DNA of 64,000 nucleotides from the NCBI GenBank assembly GCA_963813485.1, contig CAWEZE010000020.1:186001-250000 (forward strand). Reading direction: 5' to 3'. The notes under the pieces were generated by a model that ran no database searches, was not told the origin of the DNA, and was given only the letters and a program-made list of their open reading frames with translations. The position numbers were made by a program, and so were the translations under genes. Positions 8,260 to 16,878 of this stretch are shown piece by piece (position 1 is the first letter of the stretch; each line of letters begins with the position of its first letter). The DNA comes from DASQUK01 sp963813485 (GTDB taxonomy: Bacteria > Actinomycetota > Acidimicrobiia > Acidimicrobiales > VFJN01).

Positions 8260-8314
8260 GTTCCACATCCGGAACCTATGACCTCGTCCTGCTGCCGACG
8301 GAACCCATGACCTC
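8221..8314. repeat. Four-armed nested inverted-repeat element, copy 1
   Basis: Arms A1 8221-8235, A2 8250-8264, A2' 8271-8285 and A1' 8300-8314. The inner pair GAGGTCATAGGTTCC / GGAACCTATGACCTC is a perfect 15-bp stem with loop ACATCC; the outer pair has two mismatches. Start-to-start pitch of neighbouring arms is 29 nt on both sides. The same architecture recurs at 13577 and 41253 with different arm sequences. It overlaps the 3' end of the DUF35 gene. Confidence 0.85.
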
Positions 8315-8350
8315 GGGAACATCCACCCGGGACGGGCACGGGGCGACCCC

Positions 8351-9493
8351 ATGAACGGTGTCGAGGTCGCCGGGGTGGGGCTGCACCCCTTCGGGCGGTT
8401 CGGCGACACGCCGGCCACGGCGCTCGGCGTCCATGCCGCGGAGGCGGCACTGGCAGACGCCGGCTGGACGCCAGCCGAAGCGCGCGGCCGTATCGGCGCC
8501 GCCTACTGCGCCACCGCCTACGGCGGTGTCGCCAGCGGCCATCGCGTGCTGGGGGCCCTGGCGCTCACCGGCATCCCGATCGTCGACGTCGAGGCCGGGT
8601 GCGCATCGGGCGGGGCGGCGCTGGCGCTGGCGGCGGCGTCGATCGGCTCCGGCCAGCACGAGGCGGTGCTGGTGGTGGGCGTCGAGAAGATGCCCAAGGG
8701 GATCATCCGCTCGTCGTTCTTCGCTCCGTGGCAAGAGGAGGCGGGGCTGAACGCCAACCCCGCGTACTTCGCGCTGCGTGCTCAGCGGTTGTTGCGCGAG
8801 CACGGGCTCGCCGTCGACGACCTGGCGGCGTTGGTGGTGAAGAACCGCCGCTGGGGCGCCCACAACCCCGATGCCATGTTCCGGGCGGAGGTCACCGCGG
8901 ACGAGGTGTTGGCGTCACGGATGGTGTGCGACCCCCTGCGGTTGTGGATGCTGTGCTCACCCAACGAGGGCGCAGCCGCCGTCGTGCTGCGAAGGGGCAA
9001 TGGGGGTGTGCAGCTGGTGGCGGCCGCGCTGCGGAGCCACCTGCCCGGCAGCGTGCTGGACGAATCGACGCCCCTGTCGGGCCTGGTCGACGACGGTGGC
9101 ATCACGCCCCCTACCACGCTCGCCGCCACCGACGCCTACGAGGAGACCGGTGTCGGCCCCGAGGATCTCGACGTCGTCGAGTGCCAGGACACCGACGCCG
9201 GCCGCGAACTGCTGTCGTGGTACGAGCTGGGCCTGTGCGCCGCCGGCGACCAGCGCAAGCTGCTCCGGGCCGAGACCGACACGGGCGAGCCGCCGGGACC
9301 GGCAATCAACCGCTCGGGCGGGTTGCTGTCCAAGGGTGAGCCGCTCGGCGCGTCCGCTCTCGGCCAGGTGGTCGAGCTGGTCCGCCAGCTCCGCGGTCAC
9401 GCCGGCGACCGGCAGGTGCCGAGTGCCCGTGTCGGCCTCGCGCACACGATCGGCCGCGGCGCCAATGCCAGCGTTACCGTCGTGACGCGCTGA
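8351..9493 (+). CDS. SCP2-type thiolase-like protein (Ltp family)
   Basis: A 380-aa thiolase-fold protein acting on acyl-CoA thioesters. Recognisable blocks are VDVEAGCASGGAALALAAASI, VLVVGVEKMPKG and SGGLLSKGEPLGASALGQ. The normal C-terminal catalytic block is altered to AHTIGRGANASVTVV, without the second catalytic Cys, as in Ltp-type aldolases and SCP2-like thiolases that partner DUF35 proteins. With the upstream DUF35 gene it may form a side-chain retro-aldolase or thiolase complex; this is inference. It converges on the next gene with a six-base gap. Confidence 0.85.
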   Translation: MNGVEVAGVGLHPFGRFGDTPATALGVHAAEAALADAGWTPAEARGRIGAAYCATAYGGVASGHRVLGALALTGIPIVDVEAGCASGGAALALAAASIGSGQHEAVLVVGVEKMPKGIIRSSFFAPWQEEAGLNANPAYFALRAQRLLREHGLAVDDLAALVVKNRRWGAHNPDAMFRAEVTADEVLASRMVCDPLRLWMLCSPNEGAAAVVLRRGNGGVQLVAAALRSHLPGSVLDESTPLSGLVDDGGITPPTTLAATDAYEETGVGPEDLDVVECQDTDAGRELLSWYELGLCAAGDQRKLLRAETDTGEPPGPAINRSGGLLSKGEPLGASALGQVVELVRQLRGHAGDRQVPSARVGLAHTIGRGANASVTVVTR

Positions 9494-9499
9494 TCACCG

Positions 9500-11725
9500 T
9501 CACGGATCCTTGGGCAGACCGAGGAGGCGCTCGGCGATCACGTTGCGCTGGATCTCGCTGGTGCCGCCCGCGATCGAGAGTGCCCGGTTGCCGAGGAAGC
9601 CGGCGATCCAGGCACCTCCGGGCCCGTCGGTCAGTGCTGCCTCGGGACCCAGCAGCGCCAGGCCCGCCTCCTGCACCGCCTGCTCGTGCTCCACCGCCGC
9701 CAGCTTGCGCACGCTGGCCTCGGGGCCACCGGCCCCGCTCCCCGGCTGCACGCCGCCCAGCGCCCGCAGCGTCGTGCGGAGCCCCAGCACCGAGATGGCG
9801 TGGGCGTCGACGACCAGCCCTCCGAGCCGGTCGAGGACCAACGGGTCGGCGAGCAGGCCCTCGGATTCGGCCAGCTCGAACAGTGCACTGACACCGGGAC
9901 CGAACGACGATGCCTCCGCCATCGACACCCGCTCGTTGGCCAGCGTCGTGCGGGCGTACGCCCAGCCCTCGGTCGGCGATCCGACAACGCACTCGTCGGG
10001 CACGAACACGCCGGTGAGGAAGATCTCGTTGAACATCGCCGACCCCGTCAGCTCCCGCAGCGGCCGGATGTCGATGCCCGGCGTGGTCATGTCCACCAGG
10101 AAGCAACCGATCCCCTGGTGCTTGGTGACGCCGGCATCGGTGCGCGCCAGGCAGATGGCCCAGTCGGCCTCCCGAGCCATCGACGTCCACACCTTCTGAC
10201 CGGTGATCGACCAGCCGCCGTCGATGCGCTCGGCCCGCGTGGACAGCGAGGCCAGGTCGCTGCCCGCGCCCGGTTCCGAGAACATCTGGCACCAGCCGAT
10301 CTCGCCGCGCAGCGACGGGGAGATGAAGCGTTCCTGCTGCGCCGGGCTGCCGTGGGCGACGAGGGTGGGCAGGACCCAGCCCGCGATCGCCAGGTGCGCC
10401 CGCCGGATCCGAGCCGCGCGCAGCTCCTGGTCGATCACGAGCTGCTCGACGGGTGACGCGTCTCGTCCCCAGGGCCGGGGCCAATGGGGCGCCAGGTAGC
10501 CGGCATCGGCGAGCCGGCGACGCCATTCGGAGCGGTCATGGGTCCGCAGGTCCTCGACGAACTCCCGCACCTCGGCCCGCAGCGGCTCGGCCTCGGGGGG
10601 AAGCTCGACGGTCAGCGATCGGCGCTCGCCCGCGGCCACCGCGCCGGCCATGCGGCGCCGGGCCACCTGCGGCGCCGGCAGCAGGTGGCGGATGGCGCTG
10701 GCGCGCTTGAGGAACAGGTGGGCGTCGTGCTCCCACGTGTAGCCGATCCCTCCGAGGACCTGGATGCAGTCCTCGGCGGCGCGAAAGCCCGCCTCGGGGG
10801 CGAGCGCGGCCGCGGCCGACTGCGCCACGGTCGCACCCTCCTCGGCGGGGGCGTCGAAGCAACGGGCCGCATCCCAGACGGCGGCCCGGGCTGCCTCCAG
10901 CGTGACGAGCATGTCGGCGCAGCGGTGCTTCACCGCCTGGAACTGGCCGATGGGCCTGCCGAACTGCACCCGCACCGCGGCGTAGTCGGCTGCGGTGCGC
11001 ACGCACCAGTCCGCCACGCCGAGCGCCTCGGCGCCCGCGAGCAGCTCGGCCAGCCTGACGACTCCCTCGGCTTCGGCGGCACCGCCGGCGGTGATCGACA
11101 ACCACCGCTCGGGCGCGACGTCGGCCCCCTCGAGCCGGACCTCCGCCAGCCCGCGCGTGGCGTCGAAGCTGGCCAGCCCCTTGACCTCGGCATCGGCGCG
11201 GTCGACCACGCACCACGCCGGGGCGTCGTGCCGGGACACCGGGACCAGGAACCGGTCGGCCAGCGAGCCGCCCCAGACGCCGCGGGCGCGCCCCGACACC
11301 CGCCCGGCATCGTCGACCACCAGGTCGCTGGCGAGTGCGAGGCCACCGACCATGGTTCCGTCCACCAACGGGCGAGCCAGTCCGGGGTCGCCGGCCCAGC
11401 GGTCGATGGCCACCGCCGCGATCACCGTCGGCAACAGCGGGCCGGGCGCGCACCAGCGGCCGAGCTCCTCGAGGACCACCGCCAGCTCGGCCAGGCCATA
11501 GCCCTGGCCGCCCTGCTCGACCCCCACCGCCAGGCCGAGCCAGCCCATCTCGGCGACCTCGGCCCACCAGGACGGCACCGCCTCGCCCTCGTGCCCCTGC
11601 TCCGCGGCCGCTCGGGCGGGCGCCTCGAGCGCCGCCCGCGCCTCGGTCAGCAGGCCGCGGGCCTCGGCCCAGCGGCGCACCGTCGCCGCCAGTTCGGTGT
11701 GGTCGTCGGTGACGGCCAAGCCCAC
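9500..11725 (-). CDS. Double-domain acyl-CoA dehydrogenase (FadE34-like)
   Basis: A 741-aa fusion of two acyl-CoA dehydrogenase units. The first (about 1-350) keeps VQFGRPIGQFQAVKHRCAD and GGIGYTWEHDAHLFLKRA. The second (about 370-741) has FSEPGAGSDLASLSTRAER, TGQKVWTS and the C-terminal AGGTSEIQRNVIAERLLGLP. Such fusions are known as FadE34/ChsE3 in mycobacteria, acting on steroid side-chain CoA esters where heterotetrameric dehydrogenases are otherwise used. GTG at 11725 follows the ferredoxin stop TAG without a gap. The flavin electrons may pass to that ferredoxin (inference). Confidence 0.92.
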   Translation of the reverse strand: MGLAVTDDHTELAATVRRWAEARGLLTEARAALEAPARAAAEQGHEGEAVPSWWAEVAEMGWLGLAVGVEQGGQGYGLAELAVVLEELGRWCAPGPLLPTVIAAVAIDRWAGDPGLARPLVDGTMVGGLALASDLVVDDAGRVSGRARGVWGGSLADRFLVPVSRHDAPAWCVVDRADAEVKGLASFDATRGLAEVRLEGADVAPERWLSITAGGAAEAEGVVRLAELLAGAEALGVADWCVRTAADYAAVRVQFGRPIGQFQAVKHRCADMLVTLEAARAAVWDAARCFDAPAEEGATVAQSAAAALAPEAGFRAAEDCIQVLGGIGYTWEHDAHLFLKRASAIRHLLPAPQVARRRMAGAVAAGERRSLTVELPPEAEPLRAEVREFVEDLRTHDRSEWRRRLADAGYLAPHWPRPWGRDASPVEQLVIDQELRAARIRRAHLAIAGWVLPTLVAHGSPAQQERFISPSLRGEIGWCQMFSEPGAGSDLASLSTRAERIDGGWSITGQKVWTSMAREADWAICLARTDAGVTKHQGIGCFLVDMTTPGIDIRPLRELTGSAMFNEIFLTGVFVPDECVVGSPTEGWAYARTTLANERVSMAEASSFGPGVSALFELAESEGLLADPLVLDRLGGLVVDAHAISVLGLRTTLRALGGVQPGSGAGGPEASVRKLAAVEHEQAVQEAGLALLGPEAALTDGPGGAWIAGFLGNRALSIAGGTSEIQRNVIAERLLGLPKDP

Positions 11726-11957
11726 CTAGTCGTCCCTCCTCCTGCCGGTTCCCGGCGTCGTCGTGGATGCTGATGGCGTTGACGGGACATCCCTCGGCCG
11801 CGGCGCGGGCGTCCGCGGGGTCGTCGCCCCCGGGATCGACGACCACCGACTTCAACTCGTCGTCGAGATCGAACGTATTGGGCGCGTAGAAGCAGCAGTT
11901 GCCCGAGCCGATGCAGCGCTCGCGGTCGACGACGATGCGCCTGCCGGTGGCGCTCAT
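11726..11957 (-). CDS. Single-cluster ferredoxin, 3' frameshift
   Basis: About 76 residues. Cluster ligands are visible in DRERCIGSGNC and in the C-terminal EGCPVNAI, with the CIGSGNC spacing of 3Fe-4S or [4Fe-4S] ferredoxins that serve P450s and acyl-CoA pathways. Its ATG overlaps the kinase stop (ATGA). As written, the frame lacks a stop; dropping one G at 11734-11736 gives a short Asp-Asp end and TAG at 11726-11728, immediately before the dehydrogenase GTG. A one-base sequencing error is the simplest reading. Confidence 0.82.
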
Positions 11958-13312
11958 GTTGCGAGCTCGCGGTAGCGGGCGTAGCGCTCGCCGGCGGCGG
12001 CCGCCCAGCGCGGATCGGGCTCGACCCGGCGCCCATGGCGGGCCCAGCGGCCGGCGTCCGCGGAGGACTCCTCGAGACCCGCGGTCACACGGGCCAGGTA
12101 GGCCGCGCCCAGCGCCGCGCCCTCGGGTACGGCCACCGGGTCGACCGGCAGCCCGGTTCCGTCGGCCAGGGCCTGCACCCACGCGGCGTCGCGCACGCCG
12201 CCGCCCGTGGCGACGATTCGCCGGGCGGTGCCGGCGACCCCGCCGAGGTCGAGCATGTGGCGGGCGGCGAAGGCCGACGCCTCGTAGGCCGCCCGGCGCA
12301 CCGCCGGGGCGTCGAGCCCGATGTCGAGGTCGTGGAGCGACGCCCGCCGGCCCGGGTCGTGCAGCGGCACGCGCTCGCCCCGCAGGTAGGGCTGCCAGAC
12401 CGGGACGCGCCGGGGGTCGACGGGTGCGTCGGTCCCCCCGGCGGCGAGCATCCGGTTGGCCCATCCGACGAACAGGCCGCCGGCGTTGGACGGGCCACCG
12501 ATCAGGCTCTTGCCGGGCGCCGTGTGCGGGACCGTCCACACGCCGGCCGCCTCGCGCCATTCGGGGATCACGGCCCACACGATCAGCGTGGAGCCCAGGA
12601 TCACCAACACGTCCCCGTCGTTGTCGGCGCCGGCGACGAACTGCTCGGCGAGCGCGTCGATGGTGCCACCGCCCAGCGGCGCGCCATCGGCGTGGTCCAC
12701 CCGACCGACGGGCTCGGTTCCCACGACGATCCTCGGGAGCCTGGCGATGTCGTCGACACCTGCCTTGGCGGCCACCGACGCGTCCCACCCCTGGAAGTCG
12801 AACAACGGTAGGGCCGTCATGGCCACGGTCGTCTCGATGGCGGCCGTGCCGCTCAACGCCCGGTTGGCCACCGCCTGCGCCGGCCAGTAGCCGCCGGCGT
12901 CGGGATGCTCCCGGGCCAGCCACTCGAGGAACCGCACCAGCTCGCCCGAGCTAGCCGGATCGGCCCCCGGGTCGCCCCCCGCACCCCGGGCGTCGCCGTA
13001 GAGCAGGCCGTCGGAAACGGGGACTCCGTCGTCGTCGACCGCGCACAGCGATGGCACCATGGCCGCCACGTTCACCCCGCGCACGGCGAGCGGCCGGCCG
13101 GCCGGATCGCGCCCGGCCAACACTTGGTCCAGCGCCTCGACGACGCCGTCGCGCCACGACGACCGGGCGTCGTGGGCCAGCTCGCCGGCGTGTCGGGCGA
13201 GCAGCGGGCGGGTCACGCGACTGCGTGCCAGCACCCGACCGTCGCCGTCGGCGGCCACTGCCTTCACCGAGGTGGTCCCGATGTCGATGCCGACGGTCAC
13301 CTCGCTGGCCAT
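11954..13312 (-). CDS. FGGY-family carbohydrate kinase
   Basis: ATP-dependent sugar or polyol kinase (about 452 aa). The N-terminal phosphate loop is GIDIGTTSVKAVAADG, and the ADP-binding block is RRIVATGGGVRDAAWVQALAD followed by PEGAALGAAYLA. Length is slightly short for xylulokinases. I use ATG 13312; 13318 is also in frame. The operator at 13328-13343 lies just upstream. Its position leading an operon with a ferredoxin and a FadE34-like dehydrogenase is odd for a sugar kinase; a polyol or glycosylated substrate is possible. Confidence 0.88.
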   Translation of the reverse strand: MASEVTVGIDIGTTSVKAVAADGDGRVLARSRVTRPLLARHAGELAHDARSSWRDGVVEALDQVLAGRDPAGRPLAVRGVNVAAMVPSLCAVDDDGVPVSDGLLYGDARGAGGDPGADPASSGELVRFLEWLAREHPDAGGYWPAQAVANRALSGTAAIETTVAMTALPLFDFQGWDASVAAKAGVDDIARLPRIVVGTEPVGRVDHADGAPLGGGTIDALAEQFVAGADNDGDVLVILGSTLIVWAVIPEWREAAGVWTVPHTAPGKSLIGGPSNAGGLFVGWANRMLAAGGTDAPVDPRRVPVWQPYLRGERVPLHDPGRRASLHDLDIGLDAPAVRRAAYEASAFAARHMLDLGGVAGTARRIVATGGGVRDAAWVQALADGTGLPVDPVAVPEGAALGAAYLARVTAGLEESSADAGRWARHGRRVEPDPRWAAAAGERYARYRELAT

Positions 13313-13327
13313 TCCCACCTCTCAAGA

Positions 13328-13343
13328 CTGACACTGGCGTCAG
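13328..13343. promoter_or_regulatory. Palindromic operator, CTGAC-N6-GTCAG family (site 3)
   Basis: CTGACACTGGCGTCAG, 16 bases upstream of the kinase ATG at 13312 on the minus strand. Confidence 0.65.
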
Positions 13344-13355
13344 CCGGAATGTATC

Positions 13356-13445
13356 GTGCGCCGCGTGGCACGGCAGCCGGCGATGGTCGCGGCGCTGTGC
13401 CTGATCGCCGCCCTGGCGGCGTGCTCGGGCGACGACGACGGGGGA
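13356..13445 (+). pseudogene. Lipoprotein 5' fragment (signal peptide only)
   Basis: GTG at 13356 opens a textbook lipoprotein signal: MRRVARQPAMVAAL, then a hydrophobic core and lipobox LAAC followed by SGDDDGGS, the usual acidic tether. The mature domain is missing. At about 13446 the DNA switches to a different gene fragment in another frame and the original frame runs on as Arg-rich nonsense. A real secretion signal with no cargo, so probably a deletion remnant. Confidence 0.55.
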
Positions 13446-13448
13446 TCC

Positions 13449-13502
13449 GATGCGGCGGACGTACTACGAGGACTTCGCGGAGGGATGTGCCGCCGAGGGC
13501 TG
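13449..13502 (+). pseudogene. MaoC-type dehydratase 5' fragment
   Basis: ATG at 13449 gives MRRTYYEDFAEGCAAEG and a stop. RTYYEDFAEG is the typical opening of MaoC/hot-dog enoyl-CoA hydratases of acyl-CoA operons. Nothing of the catalytic core follows. It abuts the lipoprotein fragment, so two unrelated gene starts are joined here within 150 bases. Confidence 0.45.
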
Positions 13503-13527
13503 AGCGGCCTTCCCGCGCCGAAGAGGC

Positions 13528-13543
13528 GTGACACGCGCGTCAG
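13528..13543. promoter_or_regulatory. Palindromic operator, CTGAC-N6-GTCAG family (site 4)
   Basis: GTGACACGCGCGTCAG; the TGACACGCGCGTCA core is nearly perfect. It lies 150 bases upstream of the SDR at 13694 with the repeat element copy 2 in between, as if the element had been inserted between operator and gene. Confidence 0.6.
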
Positions 13544-13576
13544 ATACGCTCGCCGCGAACGACGGAAGGTAGAGCC

Positions 13577-13671
13577 GAGGCAATAGGGACCGGGCCGAGA
13601 CTCTCGAGGCAATGGGGGCCGGCCCCCGGTCCGGATTGCCTCGAAAGTTCCCCGGCGGACCGTATTGCCTC
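13577..13671. repeat. Four-armed nested inverted-repeat element, copy 2
   Basis: Arms A1 13577-13591 (GAGGCAATAGGGACC), A2 13606-13620 (GAGGCAATGGGGGCC), A2' 13628-13642 (GGTCCGGATTGCCTC) and A1' 13657-13671 (GGACCGTATTGCCTC). Arm pitch is 29 nt on each side and the central loop is GGCCCCC. It fills most of the spacer before the SDR gene. Confidence 0.85.
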
Positions 13672-13693
13672 CGGGCGGTGGAGGACGGTTGCC

Positions 13694-14515
13694 ATGAGCG
13701 CATTGCCGACGCTGGAGGGGGCGAGGATCCTCGTCACCGGGGCATCGTCGGGCATCGGGGCGGCGTTGGCGCCGATGTTGGCAAGGAGCGGCGCCACCGT
13801 GGGGATCGCCGCGCGGCGGACCGACCGGCTGTCCGCTGTGCTCGACGCCTGCCGGGAGGCCTCTGCCGATAGCGGCCGTACCGATGGCGCCGGCCACCGC
13901 ATGTGGACCGCGGACCTGTCCGACCCCGACGCCGCCGCTCGGCTGGCGGTCGAGGCCTGGGATGCCTTCGGCCACCTCGACGCCGTGGTCAACAACGCCG
14001 CCCGGCCGATGCGGCGGCCCGTGCAGCGCCTGTCGATGGACATCGTCGAGGATGTGATGCGCACCAACTTCCTGTCACCCGTGGCCCTGAGCCTGGCCGT
14101 CCTGCCCGGCATGCTGGAGCGTGACCGCGGCGTGATCGTCAACGTGGGCAGCCTCGCCGGCCGAGTCGGCTCGCCGCGCGAGGCCGCCTACGCGGCATCG
14201 AAGTACGCGCTGCACGGCTGGTCCGAGGTGATGGCCGTCGACCTCTGGGCCACCGGCGTCGAGGTTCGCCTCATCGTTCCCGGGGCGATAGCCACCGAGA
14301 TCTGGGACCAGCCCGGCAACGACCCCTCGCCTTACGACGGACCCTTCGAACCGGCCGAGACCGTGGCGACCGCCGTCTGCGAGTCGCTGGTGAGCGAGGG
14401 GTTCGAGCGCTACGTGCCCGACCTCAAGTCCGTCGCCGAGTTCAAGACCGCGGACATCGACGCCTTCATGCAGGGCGCCGTCGACTACTTCGCCAGCCTG
14501 GAGCAGGCGCGGTGA
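13694..14515 (+). CDS. SDR family oxidoreductase
   Basis: A 273-aa short-chain dehydrogenase. Cofactor motif TGASSGIG at about residues 15-22, NNAA in place of NNAG, and the catalytic set Ser (NVGSLAG) with YxxxK (AYAASKYAL). The basic residues after beta-2 (AARRTDRL) suggest NADPH preference. The stop overlaps the next start (GTGA), so it is paired with the MDR dehydrogenase. Substrate unknown. Confidence 0.9.
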   Translation: MSALPTLEGARILVTGASSGIGAALAPMLARSGATVGIAARRTDRLSAVLDACREASADSGRTDGAGHRMWTADLSDPDAAARLAVEAWDAFGHLDAVVNNAARPMRRPVQRLSMDIVEDVMRTNFLSPVALSLAVLPGMLERDRGVIVNVGSLAGRVGSPREAAYAASKYALHGWSEVMAVDLWATGVEVRLIVPGAIATEIWDQPGNDPSPYDGPFEPAETVATAVCESLVSEGFERYVPDLKSVAEFKTADIDAFMQGAVDYFASLEQAR

Positions 14516-15744
14516 GGGCGCTCCAGTTCCTCGCCGATCCCGAGCCGTGGCCCGACGAGCTGCCCGACGACGCGCCCCGGCTGCTGCGCAACCTGGCGTC
14601 GACGCCGATGGCGCTGGTCGAGCTGCCGGAGCCGCGGCTGCTGGGCGACGACTGGCTGGTCCTGCGCACGCGGGTGACCGGCATCTGTGGGTCCGACGCC
14701 AAGCAGGTGCTCATGGACTTCGAGGACGCCACCGACAACATGATGACCGCCTTCATCTCGTTCCCCCAGGTACTGGGGCACGAGGTGGTCGCCACCGTGG
14801 ACGAGGCGGGCCCGGCCGTCGGCGACGTCGAGCCTGGGCAGCGGATCGTGCTCTACCCCAACCTGGGCTGCCGCGCCCGCGGCATCACCCCGCTGTGCCC
14901 GGCCTGCGCCCGGGGCGACTACCAGATCTGCGCGAACTTCCACGAGGGCCGGCTGTCCGTCGGCATCCACACCGGCAACGCCGTCGAGGCCACCGGCGGC
15001 TTCGCCGAGCGGCTGCCTGCGCACGAGTCGATGGCCGTCCCAGTGCCCGACGGCATCGACGACGAGCTCGCGGTGTTGGCCGACCCGTGGTCGGTGTCGT
15101 TCCACGCCATCACCCGCAACCCGCCCAGTCCTGGGAGCCGGGCAGTGGTGTACGGGGCCGGCGCCCTGGGATCGACCGCGACCGCGATCCTCCGCCAGCT
15201 CTATCCGAGCGTCGAGGTCGCGACCGTTGCCCGCTGGCCGGGCCAGGCCGAGCACGCCGCAGCGCTGGGAGCCGAGGTGTTCGCGCCGGAACCCGTCGAG
15301 GAACTGGTCGAGGCGTTGGCCGCCTGGTCCGGGGCGACGCTTCGCCGCCCGTGGGAGGGGCTGCCCGTCGCCTACCCGGGTCACATCGACGCGATCTACG
15401 ACACCGTCGGCTCCCCCGCCACCACGGAGGTGGCGCTCCGGGTGTTGCGGGAACAGGGCACGCTGGTGCAGCTGGGCGTGAGCTCGCCCGGGCGGTTCGA
15501 ATGGACGCCCTGGTACTTCAAGGAGCTGCGCCTCGTGGGCTCCAACGCGTTCGGTGACGAGACCTTCGATGGACGGCGCCAGCACGCGTACCAGCACTTC
15601 TTCGGCCTGCTGGCCGACGGCCGCCTCGACCTGTCGGGGATGCTCACACATCGCTTCCGCCTCGACGAATGGCGCGAGGCGTTCGGCACCCTCGTGCACC
15701 CGGGTGAGACCGGCGCCATCAAGGTGGCATTCGACTTCCGGTAG
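14512..15744 (+). CDS. Zinc-binding MDR dehydrogenase
   Basis: A 410-aa medium-chain dehydrogenase, longer than usual because of an N-terminal extension. Zinc-site elements are GICGSDAKQ and GHEVVATV, and a structural-zinc-like cluster CRARGITPLCPACARGDYQIC. The Rossmann loop is VYGAGALGSTAT. GTG start at 14512 overlaps the SDR stop. Such SDR/MDR pairs are common in actinobacterial alcohol or sterol oxidation clusters; no substrate can be named. Confidence 0.88.
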   Translation: MRALQFLADPEPWPDELPDDAPRLLRNLASTPMALVELPEPRLLGDDWLVLRTRVTGICGSDAKQVLMDFEDATDNMMTAFISFPQVLGHEVVATVDEAGPAVGDVEPGQRIVLYPNLGCRARGITPLCPACARGDYQICANFHEGRLSVGIHTGNAVEATGGFAERLPAHESMAVPVPDGIDDELAVLADPWSVSFHAITRNPPSPGSRAVVYGAGALGSTATAILRQLYPSVEVATVARWPGQAEHAAALGAEVFAPEPVEELVEALAAWSGATLRRPWEGLPVAYPGHIDAIYDTVGSPATTEVALRVLREQGTLVQLGVSSPGRFEWTPWYFKELRLVGSNAFGDETFDGRRQHAYQHFFGLLADGRLDLSGMLTHRFRLDEWREAFGTLVHPGETGAIKVAFDFR

Positions 15745-15789
15745 CGAGGGCGAGTCCGCGGCGTCACCAATGCGCAAATGGCCGGCGGC

Positions 15790-16815
15790 TCAGATCAGCG
15801 ACCGACCCCCCTCGATCCGGGCCGCGAGCAGGCGAGCCAGGCGGGCGCGGTGGTGGGTGGCGTCGCCGAAGGTGACCGCGTCGAGGTGGGCCCGCTTCAG
15901 GTAGAGGTGGAGGTCGTGCTCCCAGGTGAAGCCGATGCCCCCGTGCACCTGGAGCGCCGACGCCAGCACGCGGGAGGCGGCGTCGCTGCACCATGCCTTG
16001 GCTGTCGACGCAGCGATCGCCCGCTCGTCGCCGGCGGCGTCGACGTTGCCGAGGGTCCAGGCGGCCCAGTAGACGGCCGACCGCATCCCTTCGACATCGA
16101 CCAACATGTCGGCGCAGCGGTGCTTGACCGCCTGGAAGCTGCCGATGGGCCGCGCGAACTGGACGCGGTCCTTCGCGTAGGCGACCGCCAGGTCGAGCGC
16201 CCGCTGGGCCACGCCCAGCAGCTCGGCGGCGTAGGCGACCGCGGCGACGTCCAGATGGCGGGCGACCTCCGCCGCGCCCCCCACGTCCAGGCGAGGCGCG
16301 TCGGCGAGCGCCGCCGAACGGAGCCAGCCGAGCTGGCGGGTGACGTCCATCGCCGGCTCGGCGGCCGGGCGCCGTTCCCGCAGGTCGACCGCCATCAGCC
16401 GATCGTCCTCGGGCACCACGACCAGGTCGGCTGCCGGCGCGTAGACGCACGGTTCGTCGAGGCGCGCCGCGCAGGCGGCGACCGCGTCGCCGGCGATCAG
16501 CCGCGGTCCCCAGGCGGAGTCGGCCAGCGCGTCGAGGGCCACCATCTGGCCGAGCACGGGTGCCGGCGCCACGTGCGTGCCCACCTGCTCGAGGACGATG
16601 GCGGCCTCGACCCAGCCCAGGCCGACGCCCCCCAGCTTCTCGGGCACGGACAGGCCGCACCAGCCCTGGTCCACCATGGCCCCCCACAGCGCCGGGTCGG
16701 GCTCCCCACCCCGCCCGACGGCGCTGCGCACGACCGGCATCGGTGAGCGTCCCGCCAGGAGGGCGGCGGCGGCGTCCCGCAGCGCCCGCTGGTCCGGGGA
16801 CAGCTCGAAGTCCAC
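15790..16815 (-). CDS. Acyl-CoA dehydrogenase family protein (short, FadE28/ChsE-like)
   Basis: A 341-aa flavoprotein of the acyl-CoA dehydrogenase fold. It keeps VQFARPIGSFQAVKHRCADMLVD and VHGGIGFTWEHDLHLYLKRA, as in the smaller subunits of heterotetrameric steroid or cyclic-acid dehydrogenases. The mid-protein block SEPGAGSD normally seen in full-length enzymes is missing, supporting a partner role. The divergent, full-length dehydrogenase at 16990 is the natural partner. The operator at 16831 sits 16 bases upstream of its start. Confidence 0.87.
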   Translation of the reverse strand: MDFELSPDQRALRDAAAALLAGRSPMPVVRSAVGRGGEPDPALWGAMVDQGWCGLSVPEKLGGVGLGWVEAAIVLEQVGTHVAPAPVLGQMVALDALADSAWGPRLIAGDAVAACAARLDEPCVYAPAADLVVVPEDDRLMAVDLRERRPAAEPAMDVTRQLGWLRSAALADAPRLDVGGAAEVARHLDVAAVAYAAELLGVAQRALDLAVAYAKDRVQFARPIGSFQAVKHRCADMLVDVEGMRSAVYWAAWTLGNVDAAGDERAIAASTAKAWCSDAASRVLASALQVHGGIGFTWEHDLHLYLKRAHLDAVTFGDATHHRARLARLLAARIEGGRSLI

Positions 16816-16830
16816 GGGGGGCGAGCGTAA

Positions 16831-16846
16831 CTGACGGTCACGTCAC
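16831..16846. promoter_or_regulatory. Palindromic operator, CTGAC-N6-GTCAG family (site 5)
   Basis: CTGACGGTCACGTCAC, in the divergent spacer between the two acyl-CoA dehydrogenase genes, 16 bases from the minus-strand start. The outer base of the right arm deviates. Confidence 0.55.
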
Positions 16847-16878
16847 GTCCGGCTGCGTGGCGCACCTACGATGCCTCC

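Noticed and set aside
8221..8314. Element copy 1 as an ordinary terminator
   Set aside because: No U-tract, and identical four-arm architecture occurs before a gene start at 13577, so termination is not the common role.
13550..13700. Repeats read as a CRISPR array
   Set aside because: Arms are inverted, only four per locus, with fixed short spacers that are similar between loci; no cas genes.
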